Source of the DNA: Amphiduros pacificus
Lineage: Eukaryota > Annelida > Polychaeta > Phyllodocida > Hesionidae
NCBI GenBank assembly: GCA_949316495.1
Contig: OX439008.1
Coordinates: 37,903,822 to 37,967,821 of the forward strand
Reading direction: 5' to 3'
Length of the DNA: 64,000 nt
The notes below the pieces were generated by a model. The model saw nothing but the letters and a program-made list of their open reading frames with translations. It ran no database searches and was not told where the DNA came from. The stretch's first letter is position 1; each line of letters starts with the position of its first letter. Positions 39,534 through 54,053 of the stretch are shown one piece after another. The position numbers and the translations under genes were made by a program.

Positions 39534-40892
39534 TATTAAATACTAGTCATATTAACTGATATTTTTTTTAAACTCTCTCTTTGTATGTCTTCACTGTTTT
39601 GTGCATCTGATAATCATTGAAATGCCGATGAATTGCACTGGCAGGTAAACGTTATGGTCGGTATTTAACATATGTTATGAGGGCAGATATTGAGCAATTA
39701 GTACTATGAAATTAAATATTCATTATTACGACGAAAACGCCTCATATGCGTAATAGGACCATATGTTTGATATGTATCACAGTCAAGAGACTTTGATGGA
39801 TTGATATTCACAAAACAATGATACAGGTAATTATTGTACCAGCAGATAATGCAACACTATACAAATAGTTTCTGTGCTTTCATAGATTAAAGTCAACTGA
39901 TCCTAACAGTCAATGTGTTTAGGCAAGTTATCAGTTCAATTGTGTGATGAGTTTCATAATAAAGTGAGCATGTTTTGGGTTTATTGAGTTCACCATGTGC
40001 ATTTACAGAGATACCAGTATCATTGTGTTCTGCGGTCATCCAATAATGAATTGGACCATTAATCCCAATATAAATATGATTTATTGAGGTGAAAAAGAGT
40101 AGCCTTTAGAGTGGCTTAACTCGAATCACACATGCCATCCCATAATTGAGTAACATTCTCGTCGAGGACACATTATCGTTATGGAATGCTGACCTCACAT
40201 TCGCTCATTGTCAAGTTATATTCTCACCCACATATTGCCAAAAATCCTTCTTTATTTTACTATTGTGGTTTAGTGTGAATCGCGGGTAGAGTATGGCTAA
40301 TTCTGTCATAACCAATGTCATGTTTCATCGGTCTGCGCTTGGAATAAAAACAGATGTATATGATAGTGGCAGACTTGCTTGTAATGAGACAACATCACAT
40401 CATGTTCTTCAGGCCTATGTTCTGACGAGATTACTGTGATAAAGTGTGAAACATTGGTTCAGAAAGCTTTAAATGTGCAAGTGCAGGTTGTGCTGAACAT
40501 GCATGTTCTAATTAATATTGACAAACTATTAAATTTTCTGAGACTCATATGTGTGGCCATAAGGCAGATGTTCTGCAATAATCAGAGATGCTGCTCTTTT
40601 GCACACTTTTATGAGACCAGAGGCATCGATCCATGACCAGATTATGCAGTGAATTACACGATTCTTATTACTATACACGCGAGAAACACTTTATATTACT
40701 ATACACATTACATACTGGTTACACAATATAGGATGCATAAGATACATAATATATTGGGGTTATTCTTTTACAACACGAAGAATCAATAAGATATAAACAT
40801 GTATAAGGTAATATCGAGTGACTTAAGGTATAGCACTTTCTTCATAACACTCAAAGTTCATATTAAATTTGGTATCTACGCCAATGCATTAA
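39534..40892. other. No recognised gene
   Basis: Nothing recognised. Confidence 0.4.
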
Positions 40893-42633
<1,741 letters not shown>

Positions 42634-42990
42634 ACAGAATACAGGTCACATGATCTGAGAGCGGGTACCCCTTTCTAGCTAACAGAGACAGAATACAGCT
42701 CACATGACCTGAGAGCGGGTAGCCCACCCAAGCTGACAGAGACAGAATACAGCTCACATGACCTGAGAGCGGGTAGCCCACCCAAGCTAACAGAGACAGA
42801 ATACAGCTCACATGACCTGAGAGCGGGTAGCCCACTCAAGCTAACAGAGACAGAATACAGCTCACATGACCTGAGAGCGGGTAGCCCACTCAAGCTAACA
42901 GAGACAGAATACAGCTCACATGACCTGAGAGCAGGTAGCCCACTCAAGCTAACAGAGACAGAATACAGCTCACATGACCTGAGAGGGGAA
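42634..42990. repeat. 54-bp tandem repeat, about 6.5 copies
   Basis: The unit is like acagaatacagctcacatga, cctgagagcgggtagcccac, ccaagctaacagag. Inner copies are nearly identical and the first is diverged. The foldback element at 43007-43464 lies directly beside the last copy. Confidence 0.93.
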
Positions 42991-43006
42991 AACCTCAGGC
43001 TGGACA

Positions 43007-43464
43007 TAGTGTTCTCCAATCACCCATCGGCAAAGCCCAGATAGGTGATCTGGAGGGGTTTGTCGAACGTCCATGATCTCTACCAACTCCAACCAAAGAA
43101 AAGTTTGGTGGAGTTGATTGAGCTCTAGTGAAGTAAAAAATCGCCAGCTATAAAAACTGTGGTAAACCCGTTTAAACGTCAAAATTGAACCCGTTTCAAC
43201 TGCCGTTAAAACGGGTTTGATTCAATTTTTGCAGCTGGCGATTATTATCAAGTATTTATATTTTCTTTATTTAATGTTATCCAAAAAATAATCAAGCTTT
43301 TTTGTGAGATTTTAGACATAATCATACATAAAATATGAATTATCACTTAAACAGTTGGGTATTTAAAAAATCACATCTAAACGAGATTAAAACCAAAAAG
43401 CAAAAATCTCAGACCTCTCCAGATCACCTATCTGGGCTTTGCCGATGGGTGATTGGAGAACACT
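43007..43464. mobile_element. Foldback / MULE-like non-autonomous element
   Basis: Arms of about 50 bp, 43008-43057 and 43415-43464, are near-perfect inverted repeats (AGTGTTCTCCAATCACCCAT and its complement at the far end). A second, inner hairpin runs 43141-43241 (tcgccagct ... agctggcga). The ten bases AGGCTGGACA lie on both sides (42997-43006 and 43465-43474), as expected of a 9-11 bp target duplication. No coding capacity. The flank repeat may instead belong to the local tandem context. Confidence 0.75.
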
Positions 43465-43474
43465 AGGCTGGACA

Positions 43475-44771
43475 GTATATTCAAGCTCATCAAGCTCACA
43501 TAATCCTGACCTTAGACTTGGCAGGTCACTCAGGTGTTATGTGTGCTCACATGAAAGAGTAAGGCTCAAATGACCTCAGTCTGGACAGTTTCCTTCTCAT
43601 GTACTCACTATGGGTTCTATGGCATGAGTACTCTAAATCTGAGTCGGTTAACACTGTTTATACACCCAGCAGTGGTTTGCCCCCCGTTATGTATCGCTTT
43701 ATTAAAAAGGGGCAGCGTCCTCAAGAATGTTAACAATAAATACTTACATTCTTTTGCAAAACGTTTTTACAAATGATCATTTACAGATAATTTACACAGG
43801 CAACAAGATATTAACATGGTGAATGGTACTCAAATGAGACCATTATCTGAGTAACGCTTGACACATAGGATATTAATCATTTAAAGGAACCAACAAAGCC
43901 TGGTGAGTTAATAATCAGATGCCAATATTTGCTGACTGCTTGTTGTTAGTTAAACAAAGTAGTTGTGCAGGCTTATGCTCAATTTGCTTGTTCAATATTC
44001 TTAGCTAATGGATATATTTGAACGTTTAAAGGTTTGGTGCGTTTAAAGGTTAGGTGTATCATATTTCTCAGCCTTGATTTCAGCTCATGCTGGTAACAAT
44101 ATGCGGTTATCTGGGGAAGAACGGTGCTTATTACTGTACAAAAATGACTAAAAGAAGTATAGTTCTCTGTAAACAGTATATTCTTATGATCTCGGGTCGC
44201 ATACATCCCAAGGTAATATGCAGGTTAGTATAAACTCTAACATTAGAGTTGGTATTTATTATACAATTCCTTAATAGTAAAGTCATTTTCACCACCAAAT
44301 TCAACCTTATATTGTAATTTTTACGGTTTTGATGTAACATATGATTTAGCATCTCTACCTCATTCTTCCCTCTAAAGATTGACCCCCAAATTTCCTCTAT
44401 TCATGTCACTTCTCTATGATTCATTTATCACAAAATCCTGGCAATTCTTAATATATTTCCTCAGTCTGATTGCTTTGCAAGAACAAGTATCTGTGCACTG
44501 CACTGTGTAGGCCGTATGATCTGCGTCGCATTCAATGCCGTGATATTTGTGTGTGCTCTGTCTTTGTTAGTCAGGAAGACAATTTCTCACATTTATAGAG
44601 ATTTGGCACTAGTAGCTGGACGAGACTAACAGAAATCTCTTTTCTCTTCATGTCCCAGACAGAGCCATTGATTTTGTATCATAAATGACTGGTTTATAAT
44701 TGCGCGGGAAATGACACACACCGAGCACTTCCGAGCATAAATCTGTCTGGCCATCTATACCCATGGGAGGT
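43475..44771. other. No recognised gene; 3' end matches the flank of another 33-bp array
   Basis: About 44640-44755 aligns with 53200-53310 (cagacag..attgattttg, then aaatctgtctggccatct in both). Confidence 0.5.
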
Positions 44772-45125
44772 TAATGCAGCTGGTATGGGAAGGTCATCAG
44801 AAGGTTATATCGCTGGTATGAGAAGGTCATCAAAGGGTGATACAGCTGGTATGGGGAGGTCATCAGAGGGTTATATCGCTGTTATGGGAAGGTCATCAGA
44901 GAGTGATGCAGCTGGTATGGGAAGGTCATCAGAGGGTGATACAGCGGGGATAGGAGATCATCAGCTGGTATGGGAGGTCATTAGAGAGTGATATCGCTGG
45001 GATGGGAAGGTCATCAGAGGGTGATATCGCTGGTATGGGAAGGTCACCAGAGGGTGATGCAGGTAATATATACGAAGGTCATCAATATGTAATATAGCTG
45101 ATATGGGGAGACCATCAGAGGTTGA
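44772..45125. repeat. 33-bp minisatellite, locus A (about ten copies)
   Basis: The unit is like ggtatgggaaggtcatcaga then gggtgatacagct. It has the same family of units as the arrays at 48427-50690 and 53318-53373, but is more irregular, with indels near 44950. Confidence 0.93.
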
Positions 45126-47399
45126 TAAACACGTTTGGCGAAATCATCTCATTTTCTGATTAAACAAAATTCTTAGTGATGTGTCGGCTGTGAAAATAGA
45201 AAACCATCAAGCAAGTAGAAACCATTTAACGTGAAATGTTTGATGTACTCATAGCATGATATCATACATAACTACAAATTGCACACTTGACCTTTGGGTG
45301 GCATACATGGTCCCTCCATCCTTGTGGCTCCAGACAGTAGACTTTTGATTATATTTCGCGGTAATTAGGTTGACCGGGATCAGAACACGCTCCGTTGCTT
45401 TGCTGCTAAATTGGACACTTAAATAAGCTGCATTACACTCACACATGTACAGTCCCTTCCCGGGGAATATCACGTGAAAAAATAAGCAATTGTACACTAA
45501 ATTGAATTTACCAAGCACACACTCTGGAACGATAATTTTGTTTTTATAATGATTATAATGTACATAGATTAGAGAACCTGTCATGGAATCTGTTATTTGA
45601 AATCCTGATACAATCGAGACATAGAGTAAGCTCAACTGTTCAGGTTGACCAGGATTGTGATGAAGAGTCTGGCAGGCACTGTAGATTACTATGCTATCCC
45701 GACACCAAGCTGTCTCTTTGTATCAGGAGAATGTCTGCTCTCGTGATAACCTCAAGTATCCATTATAGCTGTCATATACACATATACACACCGCTAAATA
45801 AAGATTTTCACCGGTTGTTCAAAAAGTAGGAATCTAACACGAATCGTACAATTATGATAAGAATATTCGTGTAGATAGACATGCTGACTCTAGCTTTTGA
45901 GGGAATATTTGGTAATTCAACAGGAATGCAAATTAAATTAGTTTTTTTTAAAGTTTTTTACATGAGATAAGCTATCTGACTTAGATGGGCCACATTCGGG
46001 TCGGCAGCCGGTCTGGCCAATTAACATCATGAACTGCACGTATGTGCCCCTATACTTAAATATACGTGAACTATGGCTGATAGATGGTTTACAATGTGGC
46101 TGATAGAAACTGATATCACATGTCATGTGAAGAGTAAATATTTGGTTTCAATGTCCCCAATCAGTAATATCTGAACCTTTACTTCGATATGGGCTCATGG
46201 CAACTCTTTTGCAATCAATATTCCCGTAAAACATGTGTCATTTTACTGACAATGCAATGTTTTAAACAGATGCTTAGAACATTGAATTATTGATTTAAAT
46301 AGTCAATTCTAATTTTATAAAGTATAATTTTAGATGTTATAACCTAGTTATATTATCTATACGATCAAATAAAACAAAATGTAATGAAATGAAATGCTCA
46401 AAACAACATGTTAAACTGTTATTATATTTAGATCACATAAAATGTCTGTCTGAATTGATGCTAAAGTATTATCTTCATTCATGTGGATCAAATACGTTCC
46501 AAAGACATAGTCCAATGGCCTCAGAGCTATTCTGAACATTGCTTTTATATGATGTTTTGAGACCTTTTTCTGGAAATGCCAGTAGATTGTTTCACAAATG
46601 TTCATTTGAATTCTTGCTTTTTTTTCCAGAACGAATTTGCCATGTTATTCGAAATGGCAGCCCCCTCATAGCGATAGCTATAAGAAAATATTCTGAGCCG
46701 AATGCAAAATAGACAGAATTAGTCCCTTGATATTATAACCACTAAGAACACCAACCAATAGTTGCAGAGGAAACCAAAGGTGACGAACAGGCAGAATATA
46801 TATAAACTAGCTGTTGATTTATAACTTGAATAAAATATAAATAACTATACATTGTATTTTTATGCAACAAAGACATTGTATAAAAATACACACATCCACA
46901 CACACACACACATCCATACATACATTTCTTATCAGTTGCTTAATTTTTTGTCTTTATTATCAATTCTGAGTAAGCCATCTATTCGATACTGAAATGTAGA
47001 CACGTGGTGATCGCCGTTTCCGGCCATTTTTACTATGGACGCTTCTGTTAATCGTTTGTTGGCTGGTCTCTGATTGGTCTAAATAAGTGCCATTTGTATT
47101 GTCTCCCATAATCGTCTCGACTGTCGTGATTGGTCAGCAAGCCGGATGTGCGTGCGACTCTCGTAGGATTATATATGACAATTCATATTTTTGCTTTCAA
47201 AATTTTCTTTTTTCGTCTCGTCCCAAATAATAACCTTAAAATGTGGCAATGTCTGGACAATCAATTGATACATTTCTGGTAACGTGATAATATTTCTTTG
47301 TTAAATCAAATTCAATTACATGACAACCTATGATTGTGATCGTTTTGAAATAATCCTTAATACCTTGAACGTAATCCTTTCAGGTTAGAGAGTTGTGAA
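45126..47399. other. No recognised gene; paralogous to 53.4-54.3 kb in part
   Basis: 45255-45430 aligns with 53640-53790 (for example cacacttgacctttgggtgg against cacacttcacctttgtgcgg, and tgctttgctgctaaattgg against tgcttggctgctaaactgc). No coding support. A short CA/CATA repeat lies at about 46890-46925. Confidence 0.5.
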
Positions 47400-47660
47400 T
47401 GTAGGATGTATGCCGTTTCTGGACATTCTATAACGGAGTGATCACGGCCTGTCCGGTACAGAGATAGGAATACCATGTTCTTCCTCCTCCCGGGACAAAG
47501 CAGACAATGGTCCATTAACTCTGCATCATGAGAAGAACCTTTTGGGCTTGCATTAATCAAGTTTAGTCGGGCATCACATTGTCAATATTTCCAAATAAGG
47601 AGATGCAATGTATCACTTTCAAAATACTTTTTTGTCGTCAAGGTGATTTTTTTGTGAAGG
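47400..47660 (+). repeat. Diverged duplicate, copy 1 (partner at 56600-56850)
   Basis: Shares gtgatcacggcctgtccgg, gggacaaagcagacaatggt, ccattaactctgcatcatgag and tttttttgtgaaggacaac with the partner, in the same order and orientation. No gene recognised in it. Confidence 0.65.
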
Positions 47661-48237
47661 ACAACATCGCTTGATACTTTCCAAAGTTTCATATTATGTT
47701 TCCAAAATCTTCAATTGTATTAACATCAATCTTATAAAGCCAATTAAAACTTAGGATTCACAATTCGACATATTCTGCAAACATGAATGAAAATACCTGC
47801 AAATCATTTTTTCAACTTTTTATAAAAATCAATTTATAAAGATCATAAACAGAAAACAAAACAGTAATTTGAAATGTGAATACAAATTAATTACCTTGGA
47901 TGATGGAAATAGATTTTGAGTGACCACCATATCCATTTTAGAAAGCATCTTTGACAATTATATTTGGACCCCTGTCTGGACCAATTCCCTTTGCAGAGGA
48001 AGATACGGCATTGTCTTGATTTCAGAAGCAATCCATGAGAATTCAAGACACCTATCTGTGGATATTCATGGCCATTTGCTTGAGTCATGATCATTTTGCC
48101 ACAGTTATTCTTGTATAGCTATATTATCCATGTTGCATGAATGAGAGATTCTAAACTTCCTCAATCTGTTCATTGGCATAAGAACATCAATATGTATCCA
48201 TTGTATTCGGAAGTATCATTCAAAGATACCTCTAGTA
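47661..48237. other. No recognised gene
   Basis: Nothing recognised. Confidence 0.4.
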
Positions 48238-48352
48238 CAGTTGGTAGAGCAAAGGATCTGTGCCATTCCTGGAGGATGGGATGTGGTGGGTAAGATTCCC
48301 ACTGGCGGCGATGTAACTTTCGCACTGGTGAAAAAGCTGGGAGACCGACGTG
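48238..48352 (+). mobile_element. tRNA-derived SINE head (candidate)
   Basis: TAGTACAGTTGGTAGAGCAA (A-box-like), followed by GGTGGGTAAGATTCCCACTG (B-box-like). It differs from the 14731-15043 family. It sits just before the large 33-bp array. Confidence 0.55.
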
Positions 48353-48426
48353 AAAGGGTCATAAAACATCATTTCATTTTGTAGCATTCAAGTCATTCGC
48401 TTAACATGGACAGAGGGTGACAATGT

Positions 48427-50690
48427 GGAGTGATACAGCTGGTTTGGGGAGCTGATCAGAGGGTGATACAGCTGGTATGGGGAGGTCATCAGAGGGAGAT
48501 ACAGCTGGTATGGGGAGCTGATCAGAGGGTGATACAGCTGGTTTGGGGAGCTGATCAGAGGGTGATACAGCTGGTATGGGGAGGTCATCAGAGGGAGATA
48601 CAGCTGGTATGGGGAGCTGATCAGAGGGTGATACAGCTGGCATGGGGAGGTGATCAGAGGGTGATACAGCTGGTATGGGGAGCTGATCAGAGGGTGATAC
48701 AGCTGGCATGGGGAGGTGATCAGAGGGTGATACAGCTGGCATGGGGAGGTGATCAGAGGGTGATACAGCTGGCATGGGGAGCTGATCAGAGGGTGATACA
48801 GCTGGTATGGGGAGGTGATCAGAGGGTGATACAGCTGGTATGGGGAGCTGATCAGAGGGTGATACAGCTGGTATGGGGAGCTGATCAGAAGGTGATACAG
48901 CTGGCATGGGGAGCTGATCAGAGGGTGATACAGCTGGTATGGGGAGCTGATCAGAGGGTGATACAGCTGGTGTGGGGAGGTCATCAGAGGGTGATACAGC
49001 TGGCATGGGGAGCTGATCAGAGGGTGATGCAGCTGGTATGGGGAGGTCATCTGAGGGTGATACAGCTGGCATGGGGAGGTCATCTGAGGGTGATACAGCT
49101 GGCATGGGGAGGTGATCAGAGGGTGATATAGCTGGTATGGGGAGGTCATCTGAGGGTGATACAGCTGGCATGGGGAGGTCATCTGAGGGTGATACAGCTG
49201 GTATGGGGAGGTCATCAGAGGGAGATACAGCTGGTATGGGGAGGTCATCTGAGGGTGATACAGCTGGCATGGGGAGCTGATCAGAGGGTGATACAGCTGG
49301 TATGGGGAGGTCATCTGAGGGTGATACAGCTGGCATGGGGAGGTCATCTGAGGGTGATACAGCTGGTATGGGGAGGTCATCAGAGGGAGATACAGCTGGT
49401 ATGGGGAGGTCATCTGAGGGTGATACAGCTGGCATGGGGAGCTGATCAGCGGGTGATACAGCTGGCATGGGGAGCTGATCAGAGGGAGATACAGCTGGCA
49501 TGGGGAGCTGATCAGAAGGTGATACAGCTGGCATGGGGAGGCCATCAGAGGGTGATACAGCTGGTATTGGGGAGCTGATCAGAGGGTGATACAGCTGGTA
49601 TGGGGAGGCCATCAGAGGGTGATACAGCTGGTTTGGGGAGCTGATCAGAGGGTGATACAGCTGGTATGGGGAGCTGATCAGAGGGAGATACAGCTGGCAT
49701 GGGGAGCTGATCAGAGGGTGATACAGCTGGCATGGGGAGGTGATCAGAGGGTGATGCAGCTGGTATGGGGAGCTGATCAGAGGGTGATACAGCTGGCATG
49801 GGGAGGTCATCTGAGGGAGATACAGCTGGCATGGGGAGGTGATCAGAGGGTGATACAGCTGGTATGGGGAGGTGATCAGAGGGTGATACAACTGGTATGG
49901 GGAGGTGATCAGAGGGTGATACAGCTGGCATGGGGAGGCCATCAGAGGGTGATACAGCTGGTATTGGGGAGCTGATCAGAGGGTGATACAGCTGGCATGG
50001 GGAGGTCATCTGAGGGAGATACAGCTGGCATGGGGAGGTGATCAGAGGGTGATACAGCTGGTATGGGGAGGTGATCAGAGGGTGATACAACTGGTATGGG
50101 GAGGTGATCAGAGGGTGATACAGCTGGCATGGGGAGGCCATCAGAGGGAGATACAGCTGGTTTGGGGAGGTGATCAGAGGGTGATACAGCTGGTATGGGG
50201 AGGTGATCAGAGGGTGATACAACTGGTATGGGGAGGTGATCAGAGGGTGATACAGCTGGCATGGGGAGGCCATCAGAGGGTGATACAGCTGGTATTGGGG
50301 AGCTGATCAGAGGGTGATACAGCTGGCATGGGGAGCTGATCAGAGGGTGATACAGCTGGCATGGGGAGGTGATCAGAGGGTGATGCAGCTGGTATGGGGA
50401 GCTGATCAGAGGGTGATACAGCTGGCATGGGGAGGTCATCTGAGGGAGATACAGCTGGCATGGGGAGCTGATCAGAAGGTGATACAGCTGGCATGGGGAG
50501 GCCATCAGAGGGTGATACAGCTGGTATGGGGAGGCCATCAGAGGGTGATGCAGCTGATATGGGGAGGTAATCAGAGGGTGATACAGCCAGTATGGGGATG
50601 TCTTAAAAGGAGCAAATATCTGGTATGGGAGGGGCATCAGAGGGGGAGAAAGCTGAAATAGGGAGCTGATCAGATGCTGACACACTTGTT
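48427..50690. repeat. 33-bp minisatellite, locus B (about 68 copies)
   Basis: The unit is GGTATGGGGAGGTGATCAGA then GGGTGATACAGCT. The main variants are gagctgatc / gaggtgatc / gaggtcatc and ggcatgg / ggtatgg. A 34-bp variant (ggtattgggg) recurs at about 49562, 49962 and 50290, each time in the same unit order, so blocks of several hundred bp were copied together. The long open frames on both strands follow from a stop-free unit of 33 bp. Confidence 0.97.
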
Positions 50691-52180
50691 ATAAAAAGCT
50701 GAGCAGAAGGGGACGTAGCTTATATTTGGTGAGATGTCGTGTAATTGCAATGTCAGAGCATGGCAAGGAAGGCAATACCGCGGCAAGCTTATGAGGCTGG
50801 GTAAATCTATTGAGAATATCAACCTGTCACTTTTTAAAAAGAAATAATTGTCTATCTGTCCTGTGCATCTTTTCAAAAGATATAATGTACTCGAACTAAT
50901 TAACTGTTATGCTTGCTGAAAAGCACATCAACTCGTATAAATCTCAGCTCTATTTCTCAGATGAAACTGGGATAATATATTGCCAGGACGGGAAAAAACA
51001 ATAATAAGCAGCCAGAAATGCCGAATGCAACAAGTTTGATTTACACATACTGTTATGTCCCACAGTACTACAAATCCCCCACTTAACCCTCAGCTGGCAT
51101 GAGAGATCCCTCCACAGCAATAGCTCAATGCAGACGACATTTATATTGTATCTGATGGTAATATGGGATTCAGCATCAAAACACACTGGTAAATTGGGCC
51201 ATTTAATATACTTCAATCAAGTCACTTTTGTCCAGTACCTTTCAATGGTTCTCACTTTTGATGTTGAACAGGTTACATCTATTTTGTACATGGTAAGCCT
51301 TTGACGCTATCAATCATGCTGACCTGACTGAAGTTCACCTGAGGTCAAGCTATTCATGTTACCGGACTGGCAACGTGTTGCTATATCTCTTGCAAAACAT
51401 ACATATGAAAAGGATCATTCACTAATAATTTATTGGACATTATTAATGCATTTCAAGAGTATTCTATAATTCAAAAGGATAATTAATCAAGTTTTAATGG
51501 TCACAAGTTGGTTAATCTACCGATGATATCTGCAACCATCATAATAGATTTATGGAGCCTGAGATTTGGTATCTGATAACAGAGGTGTGTGAATCAGCAG
51601 AGGTGTGTGAATCTGCAGCTTAACGGCACAAGTTGTCAGAAGACTGTAACTAAAATTTAAACATGTGTTGTAGAATGCTATGGTTCTTCTATACTGACCT
51701 ATCTCCTCTGTAACTGTAACGATAATAACATTTAGTGTCCAGCTATAGCTACCATTTCTACATGTTTTGTGGTCTAAATGTCCACTTTTTGGTCGGTGAG
51801 ATGTCTGAGGCATACTCGCTAATCTGGAGAAAACTCACTTGTCATAGGTGTGTAACAGGGGTCCTGCCGAGCTTGACAAATTGGCACCATTAGAAAACAT
51901 GGGACTGTATGAGGGACTGCATACAGGCCTTTATGGTTGAAAACTACTTAACAAACTATGCTAATCAAATAGTAATTCTGCGGAGTTGAAGACGATAATC
52001 TATTGAGCATTTGTTGGACATGATACAAATGAATATACAAGTATACAAAATGTCAACCCAGCTAATATATTACTTACCTTTAATCAGTGACCTGAACCAG
52101 AGCCATGTTCACCCTACAGAGGTCGCTTCTGAGCTTCCTGTCCTCATGCTCAGTGTCATACTGAGATTGACCCACACTGT
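50691..52180. other. Flank of locus B, paralogous to the locus C flank; no gene
   Basis: 51025-51190 aligns with 53615-53770 (caagtttgatttacacat, then gttatgtc and actgtatctgatgg-type blocks). 51550-51595 aligns with 54208-54285 (gatttatggagcctgagat, then tctgata and gaggtgtgt). Confidence 0.55.
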
Positions 52181-53199
52181 GAGATTTGCATGCTAAGCCA
52201 GACAGTTTTGTGGTTCTGGGTTTGATTACTAATAAGGACTTGGTTCCTGGATCCCCCCTAGGGTGTCCAATCAGACTGGGCCTTGGAGGCTACCAGAGAT
52301 CTGGTGAGCTTGACCAGTCTGCCCGGGAACCCCGTGGGGATGGAGAAACAGGTAGGTTCATGAATATATGTCAGCTGCAGCCTGCGATTTGTATATTGGA
52401 TCAAGTCCCTTCTACAAGATACTGGATGGAGAAAACATTTATTGACCCGCTTGCGGTCCAGAACTGGATGTACCAAATCTAATAAGCCAATGTGAAATAA
52501 ACTAAAACAATCTTATTTTTATTGTGATAATTTAGAAAATACATGTCTTTGATGTGAGAATTGGCTTGTTGCAATATACCACACAAAACATGTACACCTC
52601 TGTGACTTTGTTTTTAAATATGATGAATATATCTAGTAGTACATACTCAATCTTTTGAGTAACCTTTCAATGTTTTATGTTCTTCAGCTATTTACTTTAC
52701 TTTTATTCCTAGTATTAATGCAAATTATCACAGAATCAATTAAATTTGATTCATTATGATGTATTTCCTTTTTTATGAGTTCTTTTTTAAAGAAATGAGT
52801 GCATTATTTTCATTTCTGCACGTCTCTTCAATGCTGTTTCTTTCTACTACATGTACACCAGGCAGTCTGCATCATTTTTTCTCTTCTTTTTTTCTCAGTC
52901 TGCCACAATGAATCAGTGAACAATTTCACACATTATAGACATGTCATCATTTATGTAGTGAGATAAGAGGTAGACTGGGCTTCGTCCTAATCCTGATTTG
53001 GGTTGAAGACAAGACCAGGTCAGAAGCAGGACTATCCTGGTTGGAGCATTCTAACGGTAAACTATGTGACAATCTTAGACCACATCGTCAAATAAACTTG
53101 TTCCATCTCAAGCAAGGAGAAGTGGGTGTTCTAATGTTCGTCACGTTCTGCTAATGATGGCATGTCCCCATCCAACTACTTATCCCTTCCTACACGTAT
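52181..53199. other. No supported gene; possible SINE relic at its start
   Basis: About 52186-52260 has a weak B-box-like GGTTCTGGGTTTGATTAC. The 98-codon plus-strand frame at 52186-52482 matches no family I know. Confidence 0.3.
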
Positions 53200-53317
53200 C
53201 ACAGACAGGGTATTGATTTTGGACAATGGGGGCCTCTCTTATATTGCGTAAGAAACGGCAACACAGGCACGGTCCGGCATCTGATATAAATCTGTCTGGC
53301 CATCTCAACCTACCAGA

Positions 53318-53373
53318 AGATCAGAAGGGGATACAGCTGGTATGGGGAGATCATCAGAGGGCAAAACAGCTGG
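53318..53373. repeat. 33-bp minisatellite, locus C (under two copies)
   Basis: gatacagctggtatggggag, then atcatcagagggcaaaacagctggcat, is the same unit as loci A and B but unexpanded. The left flank 53200-53310 matches that of locus A. Confidence 0.85.
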
Positions 53374-53879
53374 CATAGTCCCTCGATTGTCTTTAAAATC
53401 TTATTAAGAACAATTGCCTGCGATGGAGACGTGTAAGACAAAAACGATAGACCAAAAATAGACTGAAAGACTTAAATGTTTGTTATTTCGCTTTAAGTGC
53501 ATGAGCAATTCCGAACCGATCTATAATATGTCACAGCTTTATTGTTTCATCATATATTGTGATAAAATAATAGAAGGGAAAAATCATGATAAAAAATGGA
53601 AACATCAAACGTGGCAAGTTTGATTTACACATGGTGTTATGTCATAGAACACTGCAAATCCCACACTTCACCTTTGTGCGGCTTAAAGGAAATCTCCTTT
53701 GCAATATCTCCAGACAGAAGGCATTTTCACTGTATCTGATGGAGGAGGCTGGCATCAGAACATGTTAAATTGCTTGGCTGCTAAACTGCGCACATAGATA
53801 GAGTTTCAAGGTTTTATCCCTGAAATATAAGCCATGGTGTCTAAGTTTGCACGAATATCAAAAGGAGCAGGCATTGTAG

Positions 53880-54053
53880 CAGATGAATTGTTATGTCGCA
53901 GGTGCTTGATATTTGACAATTAACTTGGTGACAGAATGATAGAAATCCCTCGCCGGGAATCAAAACCAAGACCGTTGGATCATCACAGGGATAGTAGTGT
54001 CAATAAGCATAAGCTTTGACCAACTGTGTCACGGCTCGTGGCTTTAAAGCTAT
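53880..54053 (-). mobile_element. Decayed copy of the tRNA-derived SINE
   Basis: gaattgttatgtcgcaggtg at 53883 and ccaactgtgtcacggctcgt near 54020 match the 14731-15043 element in the same orientation. The B-box region is altered (cgccgggaatcaaaacca). Confidence 0.75.

Noticed and set aside
48388-50685. Open frames of up to 513 codons over the 33-bp array
   Set aside because: Same artefact: a stop-free unit divisible by three, open on both strands and in overlapping frames.
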